This document shows, piece after piece, positions 25,258-32,932 of a stretch of DNA of 64,000 bases. Positions within the stretch are counted from its first letter, which is position 1; every line of letters begins with the position of its first letter. Source of the stretch: Terrihabitans soli (GTDB taxonomy: Bacteria; Pseudomonadota; Alphaproteobacteria; Rhizobiales; Methylopilaceae); contig NZ_AP023361.1 of NCBI RefSeq assembly GCF_014191545.1, positions 648,501-712,500 on the forward strand, given 5' to 3'. The notes under the pieces are model-generated. The model had not been told where the DNA came from, did no database searches, and was given only the letters and a program-made list of their open reading frames with translations. A program made the position numbers and the translations under genes.

Positions 25258-26406
25258 TCACGCGATCGGTGCGGTTTCCAAATCTTCCGAAGATTTAGGT
25301 CGAATGTTCATCGAATGCCCGTGCCAGAGGATCTCGCCCGGCAGCCACCCGCGCAGCCAAGAGGCGGGCTGTAAAAAGTCACGGATCAGCATGGCGATAG
25401 GCTGCGTCCAGGAGACATGCCAGCCTTTGCTCGCTGCCAGCATGACTTCCGGAAGATAGTTCAGCGCAAGAACCGCTGCCCCAATTCCGGCTGGATTGTG
25501 GCCGGCGCTGCCCGCCGCAATTGCGGCGAAGACGGCCGGCATCAGCCCGCCGATAAAGACTTCCGGTGCGTACAGGGCCGGGAAGGTGACGCGGCGCAGG
25601 CGCGCCCAGCGGATCTGCCGCGACCAGATCTGGCGGAAGCTGCGTGGGCCGAGCGGCTGTTCGAACGGCGTGTCGGCGAGGTGAACGTGGCGCCCGGCGC
25701 GGCGGACAAGTTTGGTTGCCGCAGCGTCCTCGGCGATCTCGGCCGAAAGCGCGCGGATGCCGCCTTCGCCTTCAAGCAGCGGCGCATACCAGAGCATGCT
25801 CTTGCCCTGTGCATACCCCATGCCCAAGGACTCGCCCGTATATTGCCAGCGCGCCTGCAGCGTATTGAGGAAGGCGCATTCGACTTCGGCCCAGAAATTC
25901 TGCGGGCGCGATCCGATCGGCGTCGAGCAGACAAGGCCCGTATCCTCGCGCCAGCCGGCAAAGAGCTGCTGCAGATAATCCGGCGGCATCAGAACATTCG
26001 AGTCCGCAAGAACGATCCAGGGATGGCGCGCCGCGTCCCAGCCCTTCACGCAATTATTGAGTTTGGGATTTTCGCAGAAAGCGTCGTCGCCGACGAGGAG
26101 GCGGGCGCTGACATTGGGATGGGCGGCAATGGCGCGGCGGATGCGCGGGCCGATAGGATCGCCTTCGTCCTGCAGGCAGAAGATCAGTTCGTAGAAGGGA
26201 TAGTCGAGCGCAAAGGCGCGAGCGATCGTCTCGTCCGAAAAGGTCTCGACGCCGCGCACCGGAATGACGACCGAAACCCAGGGCTCGCTCGCATGCGCGG
26301 GGAGGCGCTCATAAGGTTTCAGCCGCCGGGCGGAGAGGGCAAGGCTGACGAGATTGGTCCCGGCCAAAGCGGCGGCAAGACCCGCGGCCACGAGGGTGAC
26401 GCTCAT
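25258..26406 (-). CDS. Glycosyltransferase family 2/21, ceramide glucosyltransferase-like
   Basis: A 382-residue membrane glycosyltransferase. N-terminal hydrophobic anchor (residues 1-25), then a GT-A domain with WVSVVIPVRG, the nucleotide-sugar Asp motif in VLADSNVLMPPD, an EDAAATKL acidic motif and the acceptor-side SRQIRWARLRR matching (Q/R)xxRW. C-terminal hydrophobic segments (residues 270-350) anchor it in the membrane. Similar to GT21 ceramide glucosyltransferases and to HpnI of hopanoid synthesis; no hopanoid genes are nearby. Probably makes a glycolipid of the cell envelope. Confidence 0.82.
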   Translation of the reverse strand: MSVTLVAAGLAAALAGTNLVSLALSARRLKPYERLPAHASEPWVSVVIPVRGVETFSDETIARAFALDYPFYELIFCLQDEGDPIGPRIRRAIAAHPNVSARLLVGDDAFCENPKLNNCVKGWDAARHPWIVLADSNVLMPPDYLQQLFAGWREDTGLVCSTPIGSRPQNFWAEVECAFLNTLQARWQYTGESLGMGYAQGKSMLWYAPLLEGEGGIRALSAEIAEDAAATKLVRRAGRHVHLADTPFEQPLGPRSFRQIWSRQIRWARLRRVTFPALYAPEVFIGGLMPAVFAAIAAGSAGHNPAGIGAAVLALNYLPEVMLAASKGWHVSWTQPIAMLIRDFLQPASWLRGWLPGEILWHGHSMNIRPKSSEDLETAPIA

Positions 26407-26483
26407 CCGATCTCCGATTGAGGAAATGCCCGAACTGGGAATCCCGCCAATTAGGGCAGAGCGGATGACAAGGTTATGACGGG

Positions 26484-28070
26484 TTAGCCGCGCTCGCGGG
26501 TATCGGCGAATTTCAGCGAGGGCCAGTCCTGCTTGGCCTGATCGAGCGTCCAGGCATTGCGGGCGAGGAAGACGAGCGCGCCGTCGCGGTCCTCGGCCAC
26601 CGAGGATTTGTTCGAATCGAGGAATTTGTCGATCTGGCCCTTGTCGTCACTGGCGATCCAGCGCGCGGTGACGAAGGGCGCCGGCTCGTAGCGGATCGGA
26701 ACGCCATATTCCTTGTCCATACGCGAGGCGAGAACGTCGAGCTGCAGCGGGCCGACGACGCCGACAATGGCCTGCGAGCCGATGAGAGGCCGGAAGACCT
26801 GCGTCACGCCTTCCTCGGCCATGTCCTGCAAAGCGCGGCCGAGCTGTTTTGCCTTCATCGGATCGTCGAGATGGACGCGGCGCAAAATCTCGGGGGCAAA
26901 GTTCGGAATGCCTTCGAAGCGGATCGTCTCGCCCTCGGTCAGCGTATCGCCGACGCGCAGCATGCCGTGGTTCGGAATGCCGATAATGTCGCCGGGCAGG
27001 GCCTCGTCCGCCGTCTCGCGCTCCTGGGCGAAGAAGAAGATGGGCGCCGCGATGGTGACGAGACGGTTCTCGCGCACATGAAAGAGCTTCATGCCGCGTT
27101 TGAACTTGCCCGAGCACAGGCGGATGAAGGCGACGCGGTCGCGGTGCTGCGGGTCCATATTGGCCTGCACCTTGAACACGAAACCGGTCACCGGTTTTTC
27201 CTCGGCCGAGACCTTGCGCACATTGGCGGGGCGCGTTGTTGGCGGCGGTGCGAAATCGGCCAGCGCCTGCAGAAGTTCGGCGACGCCGAATTCCTTCAGT
27301 GCCGAACCGAAATAAACCGGCGACAGATGGCCCTCGCGGAAGGCCTGAAGATTAAATTTCGGCAGAACGCCTTCGGCCAGTTCAAGGCTCTCCAGCGTCG
27401 GCGTCAGAATATGCGGTTCGATGCCGGTGGTTGAGAGTTCGGACGCGTCTTTAAAAGCGACGATCTTTGCGGCACGGCCGCCGCGCTCTTCGGGCAGGAT
27501 GGCGCGCTTGCCGGTGATGTCGATGAGGCCGCGGAAATCGGTGCCGAGGCCGATGGGCCAGGTCTGCGGCGCAAGATCGAGCGCAAGGCCCGAGGAGATA
27601 TCGTCGAGCAAAGTCAGCGGATCGACGCCTTCGCGGTCGACCTTGTTGATGAAGGTGACGATCGGGATGTCTCTGAGACGACAGACTTCAAAGAGCTTGC
27701 GTGTCTGGGTTTCGATGCCTTTCGCCGCGTCGATCACCATGACGGCGGCATCGACGGCGGAGAGCGTGCGATAGGTGTCTTCCGAGAAGTCCGAGTGGCC
27801 GGGCGTGTCGAGCAGGTTGAAGGTGATGCCGTCGCGCTCGAAGGTCATCACCGAAGAGGTGACGGAGATGCCGCGCTTCTGCTCGATGTCCATCCAGTCC
27901 GAGCGCGCGCGCCGGCGCTCGCCGCGCGCCTTCACATCGCCGGCGGCGCGGATGGCGCCGCCCGCCAGAAGCAGGCGTTCGGTCAGCGTCGTCTTACCGG
28001 CGTCCGGATGCGAGATGATCGCAAAGGTCCGGCGGGAAGCGTGGGGCGCAACGGCTTTATCTGCGGTCAT
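26484..28070 (-). CDS. prfC: Peptide chain release factor 3
   Basis: A 528-residue translational GTPase. G1 is SHPDAGKTTLTERLL, the switch region contains RGISVTSSVM, G3 is DTPGHSDFSEDTYRTL, G4 is FINKVDREG, and the RF3-specific C-terminal part includes GVVGPLQLDVLASRMDKEYGVPIRYE. It recycles RF1/RF2 from terminated ribosomes. Length is typical (E. coli RF3 529). Single gene, 58 bp from the end of the upstream extensin-like gene. Confidence 0.95.
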   Translation of the reverse strand: MTADKAVAPHASRRTFAIISHPDAGKTTLTERLLLAGGAIRAAGDVKARGERRRARSDWMDIEQKRGISVTSSVMTFERDGITFNLLDTPGHSDFSEDTYRTLSAVDAAVMVIDAAKGIETQTRKLFEVCRLRDIPIVTFINKVDREGVDPLTLLDDISSGLALDLAPQTWPIGLGTDFRGLIDITGKRAILPEERGGRAAKIVAFKDASELSTTGIEPHILTPTLESLELAEGVLPKFNLQAFREGHLSPVYFGSALKEFGVAELLQALADFAPPPTTRPANVRKVSAEEKPVTGFVFKVQANMDPQHRDRVAFIRLCSGKFKRGMKLFHVRENRLVTIAAPIFFFAQERETADEALPGDIIGIPNHGMLRVGDTLTEGETIRFEGIPNFAPEILRRVHLDDPMKAKQLGRALQDMAEEGVTQVFRPLIGSQAIVGVVGPLQLDVLASRMDKEYGVPIRYEPAPFVTARWIASDDKGQIDKFLDSNKSSVAEDRDGALVFLARNAWTLDQAKQDWPSLKFADTRERG

Positions 28071-28128
28071 GGCCGCGGGGGCTTTTCTCTAGAGATCGGA
28101 ATTGGCCTTCAGGTAACAGCCCAGGGCC

Positions 28129-29337
28129 TCACCGGCAATAAGTCGTGCGGCCGTCTTTGCCCCGGCGGGCGAGGTCGAGGTGGAAATGCTCCTCATGGGC
28201 CGCAACCCCCGGGCCGAGCACGGTGGTGAAGGGGCCGCAGGCCTCTTTGCGGATATCGTTGAGGAAGCCGAGTTCCGCCTCGCCCTTGTCGCTGACCGGG
28301 ACGACGACGCCGTTTTCCCGCTCGAACCCGCCAATATCGAGGGCATTGGCGATGCCGTGTTCCGACATTTTGGCGCTTGGGTCGCGGTTGCGGCCCCGGC
28401 ATTCATAGCCGCCGGTCTGGCGGAACTCCCTTATCGTACCGCCGAGATGTTTGATGGCGGCGGGCTGAACGGAGGTCGTCAGCCAGCCGAGCGCCGTGCC
28501 CGCCACCTGACAGCTGGTGGTGACCGGGTTCTCCAGCGTGACTTTCGGCCCGTCCTTGGGCGTGAAGGCCTTGAGCCTGATCGGGGTCAGCGCCCCGCAT
28601 TGGCCTTCCATGATCCGCGGCAGGCGCTCGAACTCGATCTCGCCTTTGGCCTCGAGCTCGTCGCAGACGGGATCGGGCAGGGGATCGTTCGGCACCTCGG
28701 CCTCGACGAGGCCGGGCGGCGGCGGGTGCGGGCCGTAATCGGGCTTGATGTTTTTGGGCCGCGGCGCGGGCAGGGGCACGAACTCGGCGGTATCGCTCTC
28801 CGGCACCGGTGCGTGAATCATCTCGTGCTCGGATGTCTTTGTGCTGGCGGGGTTTTCCTTCGTCTGTTCAGGCTTTTCCGCCGTCTTCTCGGTCTTGCCG
28901 GACTTCTCTGTCTTCTCTGCCTTTTTCTCTTCGGCCTTTTTCTCTTCGTTCTTTTTGGCTTCCGCCGCCGGGGGCTTGACCGTCAGCGCATCCGGCCGCG
29001 GTGTCGGCACGGGCGCCGGGATCTTGGCGATGTCTTCGGGCTTGGGCTCAGTGCTCGCCTCAGTCGGTTTGGGCTCTGCCGTGCCGTCCTTCGGCGTGGC
29101 CTCGGTCGCAGGAGCGGGTTTGGCGGCCAGCGCCTCGGGACGCGGTTTGGGCAGAGGGGCTTTGGCGGGCTTGCTGCTCGCGGCCCTTTTCTTCTTGGGC
29201 TTCTTCGTCTTCCCGTCGATCGCCGCGGCTATTTCGGAAATCAGCGAGCTGGCGTGCAGCGGCGGCCCCGCCGGCGCTGCCGAGGCAGCAAGGGTCAAAC
29301 TCACAAACAGGAGGAGAGCAGGCGCGAGCACGTTCAC
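28129..29337 (-). CDS. Extensin-like C-terminal domain protein (putative LAS-type peptidase)
   Basis: A 402-residue secreted protein starting at a GTG. Residues 1-20 form a signal peptide. About residues 40-200 are low complexity, rich in Lys, Glu, Pro and Ala (repeated KPAKAPLPKPRPE-like and EEKKAEKTEK-like runs). Residues about 215-402 form the extensin_like_C domain: CDELEAKGEIEF, CGALTPIRLKAF, then SEHGIANALDIGGF and HEEHFHLDLARRG. The SxHxxGxAxD and HxH pattern is that of LAS metallopeptidases such as D-Ala-D-Ala peptidases, so a peptidoglycan role is plausible. Two Cys pairs could form disulfides. Confidence 0.82.
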   Translation of the reverse strand: MNVLAPALLLFVSLTLAASAAPAGPPLHASSLISEIAAAIDGKTKKPKKKRAASSKPAKAPLPKPRPEALAAKPAPATEATPKDGTAEPKPTEASTEPKPEDIAKIPAPVPTPRPDALTVKPPAAEAKKNEEKKAEEKKAEKTEKSGKTEKTAEKPEQTKENPASTKTSEHEMIHAPVPESDTAEFVPLPAPRPKNIKPDYGPHPPPPGLVEAEVPNDPLPDPVCDELEAKGEIEFERLPRIMEGQCGALTPIRLKAFTPKDGPKVTLENPVTTSCQVAGTALGWLTTSVQPAAIKHLGGTIREFRQTGGYECRGRNRDPSAKMSEHGIANALDIGGFERENGVVVPVSDKGEAELGFLNDIRKEACGPFTTVLGPGVAAHEEHFHLDLARRGKDGRTTYCR

Positions 29338-29385
29338 TTAGGTTAAACGCAGCGAACGGCTGCGAGGTTCACGCGCAGGGTAAAG

Positions 29386-30360
29386 TCAGCTGCCGAAAAT
29401 ATCGGCTTCGACCGAAGTCTGCTGCTGATGCGCGGTCTGTTGGGAGGCCGCCTGTTCGGCGGGATTGGCAGGGCTCGTCGGATTGGCGGGGCTGGTCACA
29501 GGGATCGCCGTGGTCAAAGGGCCCGCCGTGTTCACAGGGCTCGTTGTTGCGGCCGGACTCGCCGAGCTGGCGGCGCTGCCGTTCGAGGCGGTGATCCGGG
29601 CAAGATCCAGCGCCAGCCATTCGATCTGCTGGCGGAGCGCGCTGATGTCTTCTGTGCCGATATCGGCCTTCTTCTCATTTGTGGCGAGCAGCCTCTGCAC
29701 GGCATCGGCACGCTGGGTCTCGCCGCGCGCTGCCTCATTGGCCTTTTCGAGCCGCGCCTGAGCGTCGCCCAATTCCTTCTTCGTCGCTTCGAGCTGGTTC
29801 TGCAGCGTCTCGGCCGTCAGCTTCATCTGCTTGATTTCGATGGAGGCGTTCTGAAGGTCGGTCTGGCGCGTATTGGCGACGAACTCGATGTCCGAACGCT
29901 CCTTCTCGCGGGCGCGGACCTTGCGCTGCTCTTCGGCAAGGCCGGCCTTCATTTCGGCAAGGCGCGCCTTGAAGGCTTCGACCTCGTGCCGCAGCGACTC
30001 GATCGTGTCCGTCGAGGCCTTGTCGCGCACATCGGAGGAGGAGAGCTTCGAATTGGCGTCGGCCAGCGCGTTGCGCAGTGCGAGATTGGCGGTGTCCCGG
30101 CGGCCGACATCGGCCATGCTCTGGGTCATCTTATCGCGCATGATATTGATTTGGCGCTCGAGCTTGCGGTGTTCGATGGCGACTTCGGCGCGCAGAAGAT
30201 CGCGCGAGGCGACGATCTCGTCCCGCGACAAAGGCAGACGGCGCATGATGCGATGCGTCGTCAGACGCACCGCTCGATTCCACAACGCTCGTCCCATGAA
30301 CAACGCAACAAGGCTTGCCGTCAGAAAGCCGAGCGCGGCGTAGAGTAGCGGCTCGACCAT
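29386..30360 (-). CDS. Membrane-anchored coiled-coil protein, function unknown
   Basis: A 324-residue protein with one N-terminal transmembrane helix (LLYAALGFLTASLVALFMG), a basic juxtamembrane stretch (RAVRLTTHRIMRRLPLSRDE), then about 180 residues of heptad-rich coiled coil (for example LRHEVEAFKARLAEMKAGL). The last 60 residues are low complexity with TSP and NPTSPANPAEQ units, plus Gln-rich sequence. The layout (cytoplasmic coiled coil on a membrane anchor) recalls structural or scaffold proteins, but I do not recognise a characterised family. Confidence 0.75.
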   Translation of the reverse strand: MVEPLLYAALGFLTASLVALFMGRALWNRAVRLTTHRIMRRLPLSRDEIVASRDLLRAEVAIEHRKLERQINIMRDKMTQSMADVGRRDTANLALRNALADANSKLSSSDVRDKASTDTIESLRHEVEAFKARLAEMKAGLAEEQRKVRAREKERSDIEFVANTRQTDLQNASIEIKQMKLTAETLQNQLEATKKELGDAQARLEKANEAARGETQRADAVQRLLATNEKKADIGTEDISALRQQIEWLALDLARITASNGSAASSASPAATTSPVNTAGPLTTAIPVTSPANPTSPANPAEQAASQQTAHQQQTSVEADIFGS

Positions 30361-30427
30361 TCGTCAGCCTGTTTTCCGCCTATCGGTGGATGTCATATGC
30401 CACGCGGAAGGCATAAGGGCCAGAGGC

Positions 30428-31006
30428 TCAGAAGGGGTTCCACGTCCCGCGTGGGGTAAACTTCAGATAGCCCACATTGACGCCGAACCGCGCCCCGACG
30501 CCGGTCTGGATCGGCACCAGGACAATTCCATCAAGCGACAGCGCGGTCATGCCGAGGCCACCCACGACATAGGCCGAGCCGTTCACGCCGGGAAAGCGGC
30601 GCAGCAGGCTGTCGCCGCTCGGCAGATTGTAGACGAGGATCATGGTGCGGGCGCCTTCGCCGCCGAGGTCGAAGCCGACCGAGGGGCCCTGCCAGTAGAC
30701 GGAGCGCTCCTCGCCGTCCTTCATGTACAGCTTGCCGTCGCCATAGCGCAGGCCGACGCCGATGGCGCCCGACCCTTCCTGGCCGAGAATATAGCCGTTG
30801 GGGCGGCCCCAGCGGCTGCCGGCATGCTCGACGAGGGTTGCGAGTTCACGCGAGGTGGTGCCGAAGAATTTGTGGCCCTTCGAGACGATTTCTTCGGTCG
30901 AATAGGTATCGCGCTCATATTGCGCGGCGGCCGGCGCAGTCAGGACAGCGGCACATAGTGGCGCGAGCGCCAGCGCCAGGGCCGTACGCAAAGCAAGAAG
31001 CTGCAT
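30428..31006 (-). CDS. eipA: EipA/DUF1134-family envelope protein
   Basis: A 192-residue exported protein: signal peptide to about residue 28 (ALALALAPLCAAVLTAPAAAQ), then the DUF1134 core with YSTEEIVSKGHKFFGTTSRELA, GRPNGYILGQEGSGAIGVGLRYG, GEGARTMILVYNLPSGDSLLRRFPGVNGSAY and GARFGVNVGYLKFTPRGTWNPF. EipA is known from Brucella and other alphaproteobacteria as a small periplasmic beta-barrel protein needed for envelope integrity. Length is typical. Gene symbol is by family resemblance. Confidence 0.85.
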   Translation of the reverse strand: MQLLALRTALALALAPLCAAVLTAPAAAQYERDTYSTEEIVSKGHKFFGTTSRELATLVEHAGSRWGRPNGYILGQEGSGAIGVGLRYGDGKLYMKDGEERSVYWQGPSVGFDLGGEGARTMILVYNLPSGDSLLRRFPGVNGSAYVVGGLGMTALSLDGIVLVPIQTGVGARFGVNVGYLKFTPRGTWNPF

Positions 31007-31208
31007 GGAAAGTTACCCCTTTTGGGCCGCTGGATCCGGCGAGGACGTCGACGCTCTTGTAATCTTCTGGCGTCCGCCGGGCGGCGGCTGCGAATCCGTC
31101 ACCAATTTCGCCCGGAATCGTGACCGAGCGAAGGCTTTTTTACGCCTCGCAACGGCATCCCCTGTGTTTGAGGACACGTGTTCGCTAGTTTTGGGAGAAA
31201 CGTCGTCT

Positions 31209-32018
31209 CTATGTTTGGGGCACACGTCCCCAGGCGATGAACGGCCCGTTGAGGAAGCGGGTGTCGGTCTTGGCGTAGCGCAGAAGCCTGCCGTCGGGAT
31301 CGCGCACCCCGCCGCCCGCCGCCGTCAGAAGCGCTTCGCCCGCAGCGGTGTCCCATTCCATGGTTCCCGCAAAACGGGCGTAGACATCGGCACTCCCTTC
31401 CGCGACGAGCGCGAATTTATAGGCCGAGCCGAGCCGCTGGCGTTCTTTCGCCCCCAGAAGATCGAGAAATTTCTCCGTCTGCGCATCGTTGTGGCCGCGG
31501 CTCGTGAGTGCGAGCGGCGGTGAAGCGAGGGGGCGGGTCTCAATGGGTGCGAAGGCGTCTTCCGCCGGCACAAGACCCGGCGCATGCAGCGCCCGCGCGG
31601 CGCCGGCGCCCACAAGCCCGCGATAGGAGCGGCCCAAAGCCGGGACGGCGAGAATGCCGAGGCAAGGCCGTCCGCCCTCGATCAGGCCGATATTGACCGT
31701 ATATTCGGCGCGGCCCGACAGATATTCCTTGGTGCCGTCGAGCGGATCGATGACGAGGAAAGTGCCGCTGGTATCGGGGACCTTGCCGTCCGAGGCCTGT
31801 TCTTCGGCGAGCACAGGAACGCCCGGCAGGATGCGCGCGAGGCCTTCGAGCAGCATTTCCTCGGCCCTGACATCGGCATTGGTGACGGGCGATTCGTCTT
31901 TCTTGCTGCGGACTTCGAGGCCGCCCTCCGAAAAGCTCAAAATCAGCCGTCCGGCCTCCGCGGCAAGCCGGGCGAGAAGCGGGACGAGTTCGGTATGGGC
32001 GCGGGACGGGCGGTCCAT
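31209..32018 (-). CDS. cysQ: 3'(2'),5'-bisphosphate nucleotidase CysQ
   Basis: A 269-residue inositol-monophosphatase-superfamily phosphatase. Metal-binding motifs are intact: VLAEEQ (first acidic site), VIDPLDGTKEYLSG, and the late MEWDTAAGEALLTAAGGGV. Hydrolyses PAP/PAPS by-products of sulfate assimilation, releasing phosphate. Length is close to E. coli CysQ (246) with a short N-terminal extension. The 200 bp between it and eipA hold no gene I can support. Confidence 0.92.
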   Translation of the reverse strand: MDRPSRAHTELVPLLARLAAEAGRLILSFSEGGLEVRSKKDESPVTNADVRAEEMLLEGLARILPGVPVLAEEQASDGKVPDTSGTFLVIDPLDGTKEYLSGRAEYTVNIGLIEGGRPCLGILAVPALGRSYRGLVGAGAARALHAPGLVPAEDAFAPIETRPLASPPLALTSRGHNDAQTEKFLDLLGAKERQRLGSAYKFALVAEGSADVYARFAGTMEWDTAAGEALLTAAGGGVRDPDGRLLRYAKTDTRFLNGPFIAWGRVPQT

Positions 32019-32134
32019 GGTGGGACGGCGTTCTCGATATTGGGGCTAAAAGCTAAGGGCCGGGTGCGAATCTGGAAGGCGCGGTGTATCACGCCTCGGG
32101 TCCTTGCGCGCCCAATGCCCTCTAAGGAGACGTC

Positions 32135-32785
32135 ATGTCAACGCCGATCGAACTCGCGAGCCTCGACCTCGCCGCCCTGATCGCGAGCCGCCTGTGCCAT
32201 GACGTGATCAGCCCCGTCGGCGCCATCGTCAACGGGCTCGAAGTGCTTGAGGAAGAGAAAGACCCCGCGATGCGGGAGATCGCGCTCGACCTCGTGCGCA
32301 AAAGCGCCGAACAGGCTTCCGCCCGTCTGCAGTTTGCCCGCCTTGCCTTCGGCGCGGCCGGTTCCGCCGGCGCCCAGATCGATGTCGGCGATGCCGAACA
32401 GGTGGCGCAGGGCATCGTCCGGGACGCCAAGGCTGAGATGAGCTGGTCGGCCCCGCGCGTGCTGCTGCCCAAGAACAAGGTCAAGCTGCTGCTGAACATG
32501 CTTGTCATCGCCATGAGCACGGTGCCGCGCGGCGGCACGATCACGGTGACGGTCGAGGGTAATGAACCGGACACGGTGTTCAAGATCGTAACGACGGGGC
32601 CGATGGTGCGGGTCGCCGCGGGCGTCGTCGAACTCCTTGCCGGTACGCCGGCGGACGGGCGGGTCGATGCGCATGTCATCCAGCCCTTCTATACGGGGCT
32701 CGTCGCGCGCGAGGCCGGAATGTCCGTATCGATTGATATGGAAGGCGAAACTGTCGTGCTGCACGCACGTACAGCTTCGGTTTAA
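32135..32785 (+). CDS. chpT: Histidine phosphotransferase ChpT
   Basis: A 216-residue alphaproteobacterial phosphotransferase with a histidine-kinase-like dimeric fold. The phospho-accepting His is in ASRLCHDVISPVGAIVNGLEVLEEE near residue 23; the C-terminal half is a degenerate CA domain that should not bind ATP. In Caulobacter and Brucella ChpT moves phosphate from CckA to CtrA and CpdR. GGAGACGTC before the ATG is a good ribosome site. Its stop codon lies inside an exact CtrA box that precedes the chemotaxis operon. Confidence 0.92.
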   Translation: MSTPIELASLDLAALIASRLCHDVISPVGAIVNGLEVLEEEKDPAMREIALDLVRKSAEQASARLQFARLAFGAAGSAGAQIDVGDAEQVAQGIVRDAKAEMSWSAPRVLLPKNKVKLLLNMLVIAMSTVPRGGTITVTVEGNEPDTVFKIVTTGPMVRVAAGVVELLAGTPADGRVDAHVIQPFYTGLVAREAGMSVSIDMEGETVVLHARTASV

Positions 32786-32796
32786 CTCGCGGTTAA
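32782..32796 (+). promoter_or_regulatory. CtrA box upstream of the cheA operon
   Basis: TTAACTCGCGGTTAA matches TTAA-N7-TTAA exactly, and the second half reads TTAACCAT, the preferred Caulobacter half-site. It overlaps the chpT stop codon and lies 137 bp upstream of the cheA ATG. Confidence 0.7.
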
Positions 32797-32932
32797 CCAT
32801 AACCCGAGTTTGACGGGCACGGCGTCTGGCGGCCCTGGGAAGAAAATCGGCCTCAACCCGGCGGTAACCGTTTCACTTTACCAATCATCCTGACGCCCGA
32901 AAAAGCTTGGGGGCTGGCGTCGGGAGACAGTT

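Noticed and set aside
28180-29346. Leucine/Gly-rich open frame antisense to the extensin-like gene
   Set aside because: Hydrophobic-looking runs come from antisense of Lys/Glu codons; the sense strand has a signal peptide and domain.
31007-31208. Short open frames between eipA and cysQ
   Set aside because: No ribosome site, no protein-like composition and no conserved feature; treated as intergenic.
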